From Oceanisphaera avium (lineage in GTDB: Bacteria; Pseudomonadota; Gammaproteobacteria; Enterobacterales; Aeromonadaceae): 64,000 nt of DNA. Made by a program: the position numbers and the translations under genes. The stretch lies in contig NZ_CP021376.1 of NCBI RefSeq assembly GCF_002157875.1, positions 1,729,501 to 1,793,500 of the forward strand, in the 5' to 3' direction. The notes beneath the pieces are model-generated. The model had not been told where the DNA came from and did not search any database. It saw only the letters and a list, made by a program, of their open reading frames with translations. Positions 20,610 to 29,375 of this stretch are shown here, piece after piece (the stretch's first letter is position 1; the number at the start of each line of letters is the position of its first letter).

Positions 20610-20735
20610 ATGCAGCTTAATAATCTCTATAAACCGATAAGAATTGCGAGTTTTGTGGTGCTCGGCCTAATGGTAGTAGCCGTGCTTTATGCGTTTACCA
20701 TGACAGTGACCCACTGGACTGGGATTAGCGTCTAA
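20610..20735 (+). CDS. 41-residue single-helix membrane protein ahead of norC
   Basis: A small frame of 41 codons from ATG 20610, with GGGGGAG seven bases upstream and only 15 bases between its stop and norC. The product has a short basic N-terminus (NLYKPIR), one hydrophobic helix (about residues 13-31) and a tail with His-Trp (VTHWTG). It may be an accessory subunit or assembly helper of the NO reductase, like small subunits of other heme-copper oxidases; that is inference. Its strong ribosome site and spacing favour a real gene. Confidence 0.6.
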   Translation: MQLNNLYKPIRIASFVVLGLMVVAVLYAFTMTVTHWTGISV

Positions 20736-20750
20736 GAATGAGGCACCATT

Positions 20751-21584
20751 ATGAATAATAGACAAGCTCGGCTATTTGCTATCGGCTCGACCGCCTTCGC
20801 TGCCATCTTGTTTTTAGGGATGACAGTGGACAGTCACCGACAATTTCCTGAACTCACTAATGCTGACAAGATCACGCCAGAAGTAGTTCATGGAAAAGAC
20901 GTATGGCACAAATATAACTGTATTAACTGCCATACCTTATTTGGTGAGGGTGCTTATTATGCACCGGATTTAACCAAGATCACTCAGCATAGAGGGGAAG
21001 CCTATCTGCACGCTTATATGCGTGATCCTTCTAAGTTTTACGATGAAAACAAACACCGTCGCTTAATGCCTAAACAAGATCTTAGCGAAAAAGAAATCGT
21101 GGATCTGGTGACTTTCTTAGGCTGGGTGAGTGAAGTTGATAACCAAAACTGGCCGCCAAGACCCATCTTGGTGACGGGTGGCTTTAGCCAAGCCGCCAGT
21201 GCCGCACCTGCAGTAGCCAGCCCAGGCAGCACGCCGGTTAATAGCGACAGTGATCCACGCGCCTTAGGTGAGCAAGTGTTTGCCAGCGCCGTTCCTACGT
21301 GTAAAGCATGTCACTCCTTAACACCTGGTGCCGATGGCGCAGGCCCAAGTTTAGCGGGCGTGGTGACACGTACCGAAGAACTACTTGCCAGTGGTGAGTA
21401 CCAAGGGAAAGCGAAAGATGTAGAAGCCTATTTGCATGAGTCTATTGTGGAGCCCTCAGCCCACTTAGTTACCGGTGATATGTACTCGGCCGGTGGGACT
21501 TCGTTTATGCCAAATAGCTATGCTGAAAGTCTGTCTGAAGAGCAAATTGATCAGCTCGTGGCCTTTCTTGCAACCTTAAAATAA
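20751..21584 (+). CDS. norC: Nitric oxide reductase cytochrome c subunit NorC, two-heme fusion
   Basis: NorC is the membrane-anchored cytochrome that feeds electrons to NorB. Usual NorC has about 146-150 residues and one heme; this one has 277. Seen: an N-terminal membrane anchor (about 8-24), heme site CINCH (57-61) with ligand region RLMPKQD near 104-110, an Ala/Pro/Ser-rich linker (about 145-168), then a second cytochrome c domain with CKACH (184-188) and a likely Met ligand in SFMPNSY. So a soluble cytochrome domain is fused to NorC. Operon norC-norB-norQ-norD. Confidence 0.93.
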   Translation: MNNRQARLFAIGSTAFAAILFLGMTVDSHRQFPELTNADKITPEVVHGKDVWHKYNCINCHTLFGEGAYYAPDLTKITQHRGEAYLHAYMRDPSKFYDENKHRRLMPKQDLSEKEIVDLVTFLGWVSEVDNQNWPPRPILVTGGFSQAASAAPAVASPGSTPVNSDSDPRALGEQVFASAVPTCKACHSLTPGADGAGPSLAGVVTRTEELLASGEYQGKAKDVEAYLHESIVEPSAHLVTGDMYSAGGTSFMPNSYAESLSEEQIDQLVAFLATLK

Positions 21585-21596
21585 TCGCTAACGGCC

Positions 21597-21612
21597 GTCG
21601 TATTCGTACGAC
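21597..21612 (+). repeat. Small UUCG-loop hairpin between norC and norB
   Basis: GTCGTA-TTCG-TACGAC forms a 6-bp stem with the very stable UUCG tetraloop, lying 22 bases before norB. It may stabilise or tune the intercistronic mRNA. Confidence 0.45.
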
Positions 21613-21634
21613 ACCGTGATAAAGGAGAATTACA

Positions 21635-23020
21635 ATGCGCTATAAGTCCCAGGCAGTCGCCTATTGGTACTTTGCCGTGGCCATGGTGTTATTCGGTTTG
21701 CAGCTCGTATTTGGCTTGCTTTCCGCCACCAAGTACTTAGGCCCGGATCCGCTACTTTATGTCTTGCCCTTTGACGTGACTAAAGTTATTCACACTAACT
21801 TATTGATCGTATGGGTACTTACCGGCTTTATGGGTGCCACCTACTGGCTAGTTCCAGACGAATCTAGAACTGAGCTACACAGTGTAAAACTGGCTTATAT
21901 CCAGTTGATCCTGTGGACCTTAATGGGTGTAACCGCCGTTGTCGGTTACCTGTTCCGCTACGGTACTGGCAACAAGCTGTTAGAACAGCCCCTGCCTCAT
22001 AAAATCGTCATCGTCATTTGTATGCTGATTTTCTTGTATAACATTGGCATGACCATTAAAAAGTCTGGCCGTTTTACTACCACAGAAGGCGTGTTAGTAC
22101 TGGGCTTAGTGAGCACCGCGGTGTTATTTTTCCCCGCCTTGCTGGAATATAAAAACTACACAGTATCCATTTTCTACCGCTGGTGGACCATTCACCTGTG
22201 GGTAGAAGGCGTGTGGATGATGATCATGGGTAGCTTCTTAGCCTATCTCTTGATCCGCCTCTCGGGTGCTGACCGCGAAGTCATGGAAAAATGGCTATAT
22301 GTCATCGTAGGTTTAGTATTCTTGGCCGGTATTGTGGGCACCGCGCACCACTACTACTGGGTAGGTGTACCTTATTACTGGTTACCGATTGGTGGTTTCT
22401 TTAGTGCTCTTGAGCCGTTAGCAATTATTGGTATGGCAATGTATGCCTATGGCGCTATGCGTCGCTCAGGCTTATCGCACCCCAATAACCTAGCTCTGCA
22501 CTGGACACTAGGTAGTGCCATTTTCACTTTGTTTGGCGCCGGCCTGTTGGGCTTAGCTCATACTTGGCCAAGTGTTAACAAGTGGACTCACGGTACCTTA
22601 GTTACCGCCATGCACGGCCACGCCGCTTTCTATGGTGCTTATGCCATGATAGTACTGGCGATGATCGCTTACGCTTTACCGTCACTGACGCACAGCCGTA
22701 AAGATCATAACCCCGCCATTGGCTACTGGGCATTCTGGTTGCAGCTGGGTGGCATGTTTGGCATGACCATTTCCTTTGCGACTGCCGGCATTGGTCAGGT
22801 GTATTTAGAGCGCATTATGGGCATGGGTTACTTAGATGCTCAGCTTAAAATCCAAGTACACTTTATTATGCTTATCGCCTCAGCCTCTATGTTCTCCTTA
22901 GGTGCTGGCCTGTTTATCTTTGACTTCTTCCGCCGCAGACCGCGTTTTGAAGTGACAGAAACAGATGCACTAGGCAATGATGTGAACGACCCAGTCATTG
23001 TGACTGAGCGCAGGTTATAA
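21635..23020 (+). CDS. norB: Nitric oxide reductase large subunit NorB (cNOR type)
   Basis: NorB is the 12-helix heme b and heme b3/non-heme-iron subunit that reduces 2 NO to N2O in the cytoplasmic membrane. 461 residues. Metal-ligand histidines are in place: H53 (VIHTNL), H187 with E191 (IHLWVEGVW), H238-H239 (TAHHYYW), H327 and H329 (MHGHAAFYG). It lacks the N-terminal quinol-oxidase extension of qNOR, which agrees with the separate NorC. AAGGAG precedes ATG 21635. Stop is one base from norQ. Confidence 0.97.
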   Translation: MRYKSQAVAYWYFAVAMVLFGLQLVFGLLSATKYLGPDPLLYVLPFDVTKVIHTNLLIVWVLTGFMGATYWLVPDESRTELHSVKLAYIQLILWTLMGVTAVVGYLFRYGTGNKLLEQPLPHKIVIVICMLIFLYNIGMTIKKSGRFTTTEGVLVLGLVSTAVLFFPALLEYKNYTVSIFYRWWTIHLWVEGVWMMIMGSFLAYLLIRLSGADREVMEKWLYVIVGLVFLAGIVGTAHHYYWVGVPYYWLPIGGFFSALEPLAIIGMAMYAYGAMRRSGLSHPNNLALHWTLGSAIFTLFGAGLLGLAHTWPSVNKWTHGTLVTAMHGHAAFYGAYAMIVLAMIAYALPSLTHSRKDHNPAIGYWAFWLQLGGMFGMTISFATAGIGQVYLERIMGMGYLDAQLKIQVHFIMLIASASMFSLGAGLFIFDFFRRRPRFEVTETDALGNDVNDPVIVTERRL

Positions 23021-23021
23021 C

Positions 23022-23840
23022 ATGGGAATGAATCCAGACTTACGCCCGCTGGCGGAGGCATCCGCCAGCGAACCTTGGTATCAGCCAGCCGGTAATGAAG
23101 TGGAGTTGTTTGAACAATGCCATGCTCACCAGCTGGCGGTGATGCTTAAAGGTCCTACGGGTTGCGGTAAAACGCGTTTTGTTGAGCATATGGCGTGGCG
23201 CCTTGGGCGCCCGCTTATTACCATTGCTTGTCATGACGATCTGGCGGCCAGTGACTTAATTGGCCGCTACCTTATTCAACACGATGGCACAGTTTGGCAA
23301 GATGGCCCGCTTACGCGGGCTGTTCGCCAAGGGGCTATTTGTTATTTAGATGAAGTAGTAGAAGCGCGCCAAGATACAGTGGTGGTATTACATGCCCTCA
23401 CTGACCACAGGCGCATTTTACCTATCGATAAAACCGGCGAAAATCTCCAAGCTGCACCTGGCTTTCAGTTAGTTGTGTCTTATAACCCCGGTTATCAGCG
23501 CATGCTAAAAGATCTAAAGCCCAGTACTCGCCAGCGGTTTGTGGCCATGGACTTAGACTTTCCTGCTGCCGAGCATGAGGCTAATATAGTGCGCCATGAA
23601 AGTGGCGTAGACCATGCAACGGCGACCGGTTTAGTGTCGCTGGCACTGCGAATTCGCCAACTTAAAGATCGCGGCTTAAGTGAAGTGCCCAGCACCCGCT
23701 TATTAATTGCTGCGGCCACCTTATCTACTTGCGGTATTGGGCTTCGCGAAGCCTGCTATGCTGCTATCGTTTCACCCTTATCTGATGAGCCCTCTATGAT
23801 AGACGCCTTGCGTGATCTCGTAGACGGCACTTTCATCTAA
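23022..23840 (+). CDS. norQ: NorQ, MoxR-type AAA+ ATPase for NO reductase activation
   Basis: NorQ is a cytoplasmic ATPase that, with NorD, inserts or activates the non-heme iron of NorB. 272 residues. Seen: Walker A GPTGCGKT at 44-51, Walker B ICYLDEV at about 106-112, sensor 1 in VVSYNPGYQ, arginine finger region STRQRFVAMDLDFP, and the C-terminal lid typical of the CbbQ/NirQ/NorQ group. ATG 23022 begins one base after the norB stop; a second ATG two codons on is also possible. Confidence 0.94.
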   Translation: MGMNPDLRPLAEASASEPWYQPAGNEVELFEQCHAHQLAVMLKGPTGCGKTRFVEHMAWRLGRPLITIACHDDLAASDLIGRYLIQHDGTVWQDGPLTRAVRQGAICYLDEVVEARQDTVVVLHALTDHRRILPIDKTGENLQAAPGFQLVVSYNPGYQRMLKDLKPSTRQRFVAMDLDFPAAEHEANIVRHESGVDHATATGLVSLALRIRQLKDRGLSEVPSTRLLIAAATLSTCGIGLREACYAAIVSPLSDEPSMIDALRDLVDGTFI

Positions 23841-23841
23841 T

Positions 23842-25908
23842 ATGGCAGAACCCGAAGACCTACTCAGCGACGCGGCGCGACATGCCACCATTTTTACGCG
23901 TAAAATGTGGCGGCGTTATCGCCCGCTTCCTGTTGGCCCACCCACGGCAATGCTGGTGGATGTGGCTCCCCGTCTCGACTTATTAATTACCGCTGTTATG
24001 GGTCAAAGCTATGCTCTGCGCTTAGCTCAGCACCCGGCGCACCCCACTTTTTTATCGCGGCTATTTGGTCGGGTACAGGCTCCTTGGTTACAAAACGCCA
24101 TTCCCGCCACTAATGGCCGCTATATATGGCTACCGGCTGACACTAACATAACCGATATCCAGCAAGGCTATGAGCTGTATCGCGTGATGGCACTGCAACA
24201 AGCATTGCGCGCTCAGCGTGGCAGTGTTGAGCCACACGGACTCACCTCGGCCCTGCAACAAGATGTGTATTTATTATTAGAAGCGTGGGCGTGTGATGCG
24301 GAGCTGGTGCGCCAATTGCCTGGCATGACCGATGCGGTGCAGCGCGCTCGCTTGCATGCTCTACAACAGCGCCCGCCGCTGACCCGCTTTTCTAAGGCGC
24401 GCCGCCCGCTCGAATTATGGCTTCGCCAATTACTAGAAAGCTCAGTGTCAGACTCTAAAATGCCGCTGAGCAGCCATCCTGCTCAATCTCGTTGGTTGGC
24501 TCAAGAGCTAATCCACAGCAAAGCGCTATTAATCAATACGCCCGAGCACCCAGACCCTCAACATCGAGAGTTTGATCTTGGTGGCGCGCCGCTACTTAAA
24601 GATTGGTGGACCGGTGAGCTGCGCCCTGCCAGTGCGGCAAATGCCACTTCCTCGCCTCAGCAAGACGAGCAAGACGCCACCCGTGAGCCTAGCGCAGATA
24701 ATCCGCGCAGCAGTCATTTGCCACGCCGTCCAGAAGTGCGCGAAGCGCTAGAAGATGAAGATGAAGAGCCAGAAGAAGAAGGCCTGTTTATGGTGCAACT
24801 CGATGAGCCGCACCAGCAAGCCGAGGATCCTTTTGGTCTTAATCGCCCCATGGATAAAGATGAAGACACCAGCGCCGATGACTTTGGCGACATGTTGTCA
24901 GACTTACCCGAAGCGCGATTAGTATCAACACCTGGCACGCCAAAAGAAGTATTGATAGCCGACGATCCGCCCGACACTAATACCGCCATGCAACTCAAGC
25001 GCGCGGTACAAGAAGAGCGCGGTATTATCTATCCGGAATGGGAGTTTCGTAGCCAAACCTATCGTGAGCCCGGTGCCACAGTGCGCGTGCTGCCAAACTT
25101 ATTAGGCACTCAAGCGTGGGTAGATGAAACGCTAGAGCACCATCAAAGTTTGCTTAACCAAATTAAGCGCAACTTTGAAATGCTTAGCGCGCGTCGTGTT
25201 ACTAAGCGCAAGCAACTCGATGGTGACGATATTGACCTTAACGCTTGGATTGAAAGCTACAGCGATTTTCGCGCCGGTGGCGCCTTATCTGATGCCCTTT
25301 ATCAAACACGACGCACTGCCGAGCGCGACTTAGCCATTACCTTACTCATAGATGTTAGTGGCTCTACCGACAGCTGGGTGAGCGAAAATAGACGCATTAT
25401 TGATGTGGAGCGTGAAGCTTTATTGTTAGTGTGCATTGCGCTACAAAGCATGGGCGAGCCCTATTGCATACAAGCCTTCTCCGGCGAGGGACCCGACTTA
25501 GTTATCTTGCGTGAGCTGAAAAGCTTTAATGAGCCGTTTAGTAATGAAGTGGCATTGCGTATTAGTGGCCTTGAGCCAGAGCGCTACACGCGCGCCGGTG
25601 CCGCCCTTCGCCATGCTACGCACTCTTTAATGCAACAGCCTGCCAGCCATCGCCTGTTACTGTTTTTATCTGATGGCAAACCCAATGATAAAGACGAATA
25701 CGAAGGGCAATACGGTGTAGAAGATATGCGCCAAGCCGTTATTGAAGCCACCATGCAAGGCATTTCTGCATTTTGCTTAACTATAGATCGCCAAGCACCC
25801 AGCTATTTGCCACGCATTTTTGGTGCCCACCATTACGCACTACTGCCACGACCTGAGCAACTACCTACCGCGTTATTAGATTGGCTAAAACGCTTGGTTA
25901 TTCACTAG
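23842..25908 (+). CDS. norD: NorD, von Willebrand A protein for NO reductase activation
   Basis: NorD works with NorQ to activate NorCB; the pair resembles chelatase and CbbQO machines. 688 residues. Seen: a long helical N-terminal region, a Glu/Asp-rich disordered segment (about 295-360), and a C-terminal VWA domain whose metal-ion-dependent adhesion site is D-V-S-G-S at about 504-508, with a later FLSDGKPND. Starts one base after norQ. The stop is followed by a convergent gene 18 bases away. Confidence 0.93.
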   Translation: MAEPEDLLSDAARHATIFTRKMWRRYRPLPVGPPTAMLVDVAPRLDLLITAVMGQSYALRLAQHPAHPTFLSRLFGRVQAPWLQNAIPATNGRYIWLPADTNITDIQQGYELYRVMALQQALRAQRGSVEPHGLTSALQQDVYLLLEAWACDAELVRQLPGMTDAVQRARLHALQQRPPLTRFSKARRPLELWLRQLLESSVSDSKMPLSSHPAQSRWLAQELIHSKALLINTPEHPDPQHREFDLGGAPLLKDWWTGELRPASAANATSSPQQDEQDATREPSADNPRSSHLPRRPEVREALEDEDEEPEEEGLFMVQLDEPHQQAEDPFGLNRPMDKDEDTSADDFGDMLSDLPEARLVSTPGTPKEVLIADDPPDTNTAMQLKRAVQEERGIIYPEWEFRSQTYREPGATVRVLPNLLGTQAWVDETLEHHQSLLNQIKRNFEMLSARRVTKRKQLDGDDIDLNAWIESYSDFRAGGALSDALYQTRRTAERDLAITLLIDVSGSTDSWVSENRRIIDVEREALLLVCIALQSMGEPYCIQAFSGEGPDLVILRELKSFNEPFSNEVALRISGLEPERYTRAGAALRHATHSLMQQPASHRLLLFLSDGKPNDKDEYEGQYGVEDMRQAVIEATMQGISAFCLTIDRQAPSYLPRIFGAHHYALLPRPEQLPTALLDWLKRLVIH

Positions 25909-25926
25909 TTTGCTCACTTAAATAAG

Positions 25927-26577
25927 CTAAGTCCGCGCCAGCGGGCTTAGCTCAGCGATGGCATCAAGCCAAGCCGCGGGCTCTTGAGCTCCCGTGAGCA
26001 AATGCTGATCATTAATAATAAAAGCCGGTACCGAGCTAATACCTAGTTGCTGGTAATAGGCTTGTTCTTCTCGCACCACAGCCCCATAGTCATTATTAGC
26101 TAACACAGTGCGCGCCGGCGCAACCGCGAGCCCTACTTCACTCACACAATCGAGTAAGACCTCTGGCTGAGACACATCTTTCGCTTGTCCAAAATAGGCA
26201 TTAAATAACGCTTGAGTCAGCGCCGTTTGCCAGCCCTGCTCTGCCGCCCATTTAACTAAGCGGTGGGCGTCAAACGTATTACAAATAGGACGCGCGTGAA
26301 TTTTATTAAAATTAATCCCTAGCGATTGAGCAAGCGTTTGCAGATGGGCTTGCATCTGGTGCATCTCTTGCTCACTACGCCCATACTTTTGTGCCAACGC
26401 CGGCAAAATAAGCTCACCTTGGCCGCGGTATTCAGGACGTAACTCAAAAGCGCGCCAATGAAGCGTAAATAGATAATCTGCGCTTAACTGTGCCATCGCT
26501 TGCTCTAATCGGGCATAGCCAATAGCACACCAAGGGCAGGCAATATCTGACACTATATCGATGTGTATAGACTGCAA
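25927..26577 (-). CDS. DsbA family oxidoreductase, FrnE-like
   Basis: A cytoplasmic thioredoxin-fold protein of the FrnE/2-hydroxychromene-2-carboxylate isomerase-like DsbA group. 216 residues. Seen: the CPWC active site at about 14-17 directly after the first strand (IDIVSDIA), a helical insertion (about 60-150), and the cis-proline loop GISSVPAFIIN. No signal peptide, so it is not a periplasmic DsbA. The start is TTG 26577 with GAGAGG seven bases ahead; no ATG fits. It is convergent with norD; any link to NO stress is inference. Confidence 0.86.
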   Translation of the reverse strand: MQSIHIDIVSDIACPWCAIGYARLEQAMAQLSADYLFTLHWRAFELRPEYRGQGELILPALAQKYGRSEQEMHQMQAHLQTLAQSLGINFNKIHARPICNTFDAHRLVKWAAEQGWQTALTQALFNAYFGQAKDVSQPEVLLDCVSEVGLAVAPARTVLANNDYGAVVREEQAYYQQLGISSVPAFIINDQHLLTGAQEPAAWLDAIAELSPLART

Positions 26578-26609
26578 AATAAACCTCTCTTAAGCCTCTA
26601 ATGAATGCT

Positions 26610-26635
26610 AAAGGCCGCCTGAATAGACGGCCTTT
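26610..26635 (-). terminator. Hairpin terminator between chaB and the FrnE gene
   Basis: A perfect 8-bp stem AAAGGCCG/CGGCCTTT (26610-26617, 26628-26635) with a 10-base loop, 19 bases after the chaB stop. Only a short T-run follows, so termination may be partial. Confidence 0.55.
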
Positions 26636-26654
26636 CTTAACCTGCAGTACAGCA

Positions 26655-26885
26655 TTATTTTTTAGGGTGCCAGCGCTCATCTTCCCCTTTCGCGTACTTA
26701 TGCTTTACCGCCGCCCACGCCACTTTATGCGCCGTTTCTTCGCGAGAGCTATCGCCTTGGCGTTCTTCAGCACTTTTATACTCATCATAAGCACTATTAA
26801 AGGCCGCGCGATAAATATCCTGAGCATGGCTTGGCAATACATTCGTTACATTATCGGGTAAGTCTTTATTAGCAGAATAAGGCAT
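26655..26885 (-). CDS. ChaB family protein
   Basis: ChaB was named as a putative regulator of the cation antiporter ChaA in E. coli; its true job is unclear. 76 residues. Seen: the family start MPYSANKDLP, a central H-A-Q-D-I-Y-R-A-A-F-N-S-A segment, and the C-terminal AHKVAWAAVKHKYAKG-E-x-x-W pattern. No chaA lies nearby. Single gene with its own terminator. ATG 26885 is clear. Confidence 0.9.
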   Translation of the reverse strand: MPYSANKDLPDNVTNVLPSHAQDIYRAAFNSAYDEYKSAEERQGDSSREETAHKVAWAAVKHKYAKGEDERWHPKK

Positions 26886-27074
26886 GGCTCCTCCATCCGG
26901 TTTTTAATAACTCGTTTGCCAGTATAGTTAAAAAAGTGCGGTGAGGGTTCGACAGTTTGTGACGCTGGCAATTAAAAAGACTCAAACAAACCACTTTTTA
27001 AGCCATGATGTTAGTAATCAGCTGCTACAGTTAAATTGAAACCTGAATCAAACACTCTGATGGAGGTGCTGATA

Positions 27075-27596
27075 ATGACTGACCATACTGTTTTACTTGG
27101 CGAAGATTTTCCTCATAAAGTAAGTGCAGAATATCCCAGCCGCGAGTCAGCAGAACAAGCGGTGCAACGCTTAACCGAGCACGCTCAGATCCCAAGAACT
27201 CAAATTAATATCGTGCAGCCTAATGATCCTTTAATTGCGCGCAAATTAGAGCCAGAAGTCACAGGCATTCGCCGCACGCTAGCACGCTCCCATCTAGTAT
27301 TTGGTGGTGCTGGGTTAGTATTAGGCCTAGTGGTGGCCTTGATCCTAGTCAGTGTAGGGCCGGTATTAACCCGCTCTAGTCCCCTATTTACCTTTATCGT
27401 CTTTGGTTTTTTCTTCACCATCTTTGGTTTATTACTGGCCGGTTTAGTGTCGTTGCGCCCCGATCATGACTCCATGATAGCGAAAACACGCACCGCCTCT
27501 CGCACCGGCCAGTGGACGGTTATCGTGCATTGTCAGGATCAAGACCAGCAAGAGCGAGCAAAAGAAGTAGTAAACACGACTGCGGAAACCTTATAA
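27075..27596 (+). CDS. Two-helix membrane protein with stress-protein-like N-terminus
   Basis: 173 residues from ATG 27075, which has GGAGGTG seven bases upstream; the open frame extends 13 codons further but without a better site. Residues about 15-50 (EYPSRESAEQAVQRLTEHAQI...INIVQPND) look like the alpha/beta domain of YflT/17M general-stress proteins; two hydrophobic helices follow (about 78-100 and 108-130), then a soluble tail. I do not recognise a named family. A perfect terminator follows. Role unknown; a membrane stress protein is a guess. Confidence 0.7.
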   Translation: MTDHTVLLGEDFPHKVSAEYPSRESAEQAVQRLTEHAQIPRTQINIVQPNDPLIARKLEPEVTGIRRTLARSHLVFGGAGLVLGLVVALILVSVGPVLTRSSPLFTFIVFGFFFTIFGLLLAGLVSLRPDHDSMIAKTRTASRTGQWTVIVHCQDQDQQERAKEVVNTTAETL

Positions 27597-27610
27597 AGCC
27601 CACCGTCATG

Positions 27611-27636
27611 ATACCGAGCTAAGCTCGGTATTTTTT
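27611..27636 (+). terminator. Rho-independent terminator
   Basis: A perfect stem ATACCGAGCT/AGCTCGGTAT (27611-27620, 27622-27631; single-base loop as drawn, so the inner pairs probably open) ends in TTTTTT. The arm sequence recurs at 55014-55034, so it belongs to a dispersed palindrome family. Confidence 0.8.
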
Positions 27637-27688
27637 ATTAAAGACTTAAACCTAAATTGATACCACATTTTATTAAGGAGCGCAGATT

Positions 27689-27931
27689 GTGAATACTGAA
27701 TTTACCAATGCCCCCACCAAAGCCATGTATCAACATATTAAAGAAACTCACCCGCTGCCTTTAATCAATGAAGCGACCGAAGCCAAAACCGGTTACATCG
27801 GCTTAAAAGGCTTAGCCGCAGAAGTGAAAGCCGAATATTCCGAGCGCTTTAAACAAGAGTTTAGTGAAGCAGAATTTGCTCAAATAGACTGGCAGCAAAT
27901 AGTCGCGATGCTTGCCACCTTAGGACAGTAA
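27689..27931 (+). CDS. Small conserved-looking hypothetical protein (80 aa)
   Basis: GTG-started frame of 80 codons with AAGGAG ten bases ahead. The product is helical, mildly acidic and soluble, with KAMYQHIKETHPLP near the start and a Glu/Phe-rich C-terminal half. I recognise no family. It stands alone between a terminator and a weak hairpin. The strong ribosome site supports translation. Confidence 0.6.
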   Translation: MNTEFTNAPTKAMYQHIKETHPLPLINEATEAKTGYIGLKGLAAEVKAEYSERFKQEFSEAEFAQIDWQQIVAMLATLGQ

Positions 27932-28169
27932 CTGAAAAATGGCAGCTCTTAGGGCTGCTTAAGTTATTTAGCACTTATTTTTATGGCTTACCAAATTGAC
28001 GGGCAATGGTGCTGCGCCCCCTACTTTTCATCTACCTGAAGTTTGAATAATAAGACTAAGCAATAACCTGAGCTGCAATTTAAATGTCCGAAATTAATAG
28101 CTCAGCCTATCTGCTAATCTGTGATTAATTCCGTCATAAATTAGATACTAGCAAGGAGAGCGAACGCTG

Positions 28170-28703
28170 ATGAATGAAAAAATAAAGACGCACGGCCCAG
28201 CTGTACCCTCGGAGCAACTCATTGATGTTTATAACAGTACTCAACATGAGCCTTCAGCTTGGAAGATGATCAGCGATCAGGTGATGGGTGGCGTTTCCAG
28301 TGGGGACTTACACCAAACGCAATATCAAAACGCGACTGCTACTTGCTTAACGGGGCGTACCAGCTTGGATAATAACGGTGGCTTTGTGCAAATGAAGCTA
28401 GATATTGAGCCCAGTGAGTTAAGTGCTGACTATAAAGGGCTATTTATCGAGCTGGCCGGCAATTCACACCATTATAACTTGCATGTAAAAACTACTCAGC
28501 TCACTCGTCCTTGGCAATCTTTTCGCTACACCTTAGCCGTAGCACCACATTGGACTCGATTCATTGTGCCCTTTGAGCAATTGCTCGCGCATCGCACCGA
28601 AACAGAGTTTCAACAAACCGAGATCAATAGTGTTGCAGTAGTGGCGATTGGTGAGGAATTTGAAGTAGAGATATGTGTACGCCGATTTGGTTTTTATAAA
28701 TAA
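28170..28703 (+). CDS. CIA30 domain protein
   Basis: CIA30 (complex I intermediate-associated protein 30) domains are lectin-like beta-sandwich folds; bacterial members have no settled role. 177 residues, no signal peptide. Seen: the diagnostic W-K-M-I-S-D-Q-V-M-G-G-V-S at about 31-43, then S-L-D-N-N-G-G-F-V and the C-terminal R-F-G-F. AAGGAGAG precedes ATG 28170 by about ten bases. Single gene. Confidence 0.85.
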   Translation: MNEKIKTHGPAVPSEQLIDVYNSTQHEPSAWKMISDQVMGGVSSGDLHQTQYQNATATCLTGRTSLDNNGGFVQMKLDIEPSELSADYKGLFIELAGNSHHYNLHVKTTQLTRPWQSFRYTLAVAPHWTRFIVPFEQLLAHRTETEFQQTEINSVAVVAIGEEFEVEICVRRFGFYK

Positions 28704-28879
28704 ACCACGGTCACTGCGGCTTAGACTGAGCCTCGTTGCTAGCAAAGAGTCGCTAAGATCTCAAAAATTCAAACTCACACTCTTTGAGTGTCGGTCTAAG
28801 GCCATATGCTAGAGTGTTAACAACAGTGGCCTGCAACACCTTATGGCCTTATTTGCGCCCAAACCTTAAGGAGGTTTAT

Positions 28880-29092
28880 ATGGTAGAGCACAACGCTGAC
28901 GATTATCGCGCAAAGTTACTGCGTATCCTCGATAAAGACGCACGTAAAGATGAAGTAATGGAGATGTTCGAACAGAACCTAGAACTCGAAGCGGATAATG
29001 CAAAAGCCGCGGCCTATCTTGCCCTTAGCGAGGCCGATTTGAGTCACTTAACCTCCATCATCGATGAAGTGGACCACGAGCCAGAGCCGTAA
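28880..29092 (+). CDS. Small acidic hypothetical protein (70 aa)
   Basis: 70 codons from ATG 28880, which follows a near-perfect AAGGAGG ribosome site at seven bases; the open frame extends 32 codons upstream without one. The product is strongly acidic, soluble and helical (DARKDEVMEMFEQNLELEADN). No family recognised. It is the last gene before the AT-rich patch. Confidence 0.65.
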   Translation: MVEHNADDYRAKLLRILDKDARKDEVMEMFEQNLELEADNAKAAAYLALSEADLSHLTSIIDEVDHEPEP

Positions 29093-29188
29093 AAATCTTA
29101 AGGCCGCGCTAATTCACACTCCCCCAGCAAGACGGCCTCGACTGGCAGTGACGTTTCGCTTTTTAATACCGTCTTCTCAAACCGAAGT

Positions 29189-29230
29189 CAGAGAATAGTT
29201 GCCGCGCATATTTGAAGCAATTATTCTCTG
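29189..29230. repeat. Strong 14-bp inverted repeat at the border of the AT-rich patch
   Basis: Arms 29189-29202 and 29217-29230 pair over 14 bases with one G-U wobble; the loop is 14 bases. No U-tract follows, so it is not a typical terminator. The rest of 29093-29375 holds no gene I can support. Confidence 0.6.
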
Positions 29231-29375
29231 GCTCCAATTAACTTACCCAACAAGCCATTGATGTTAAAACTCTCGCTTAAAAAAACTGCTGAGATAACTG
29301 GCCTATTAAGTCTTCACCAACATAGGCGAGCGTAATCGAGTCCAGTCAGTTTGCTGGCGTTTGTGATTGGCCTTG

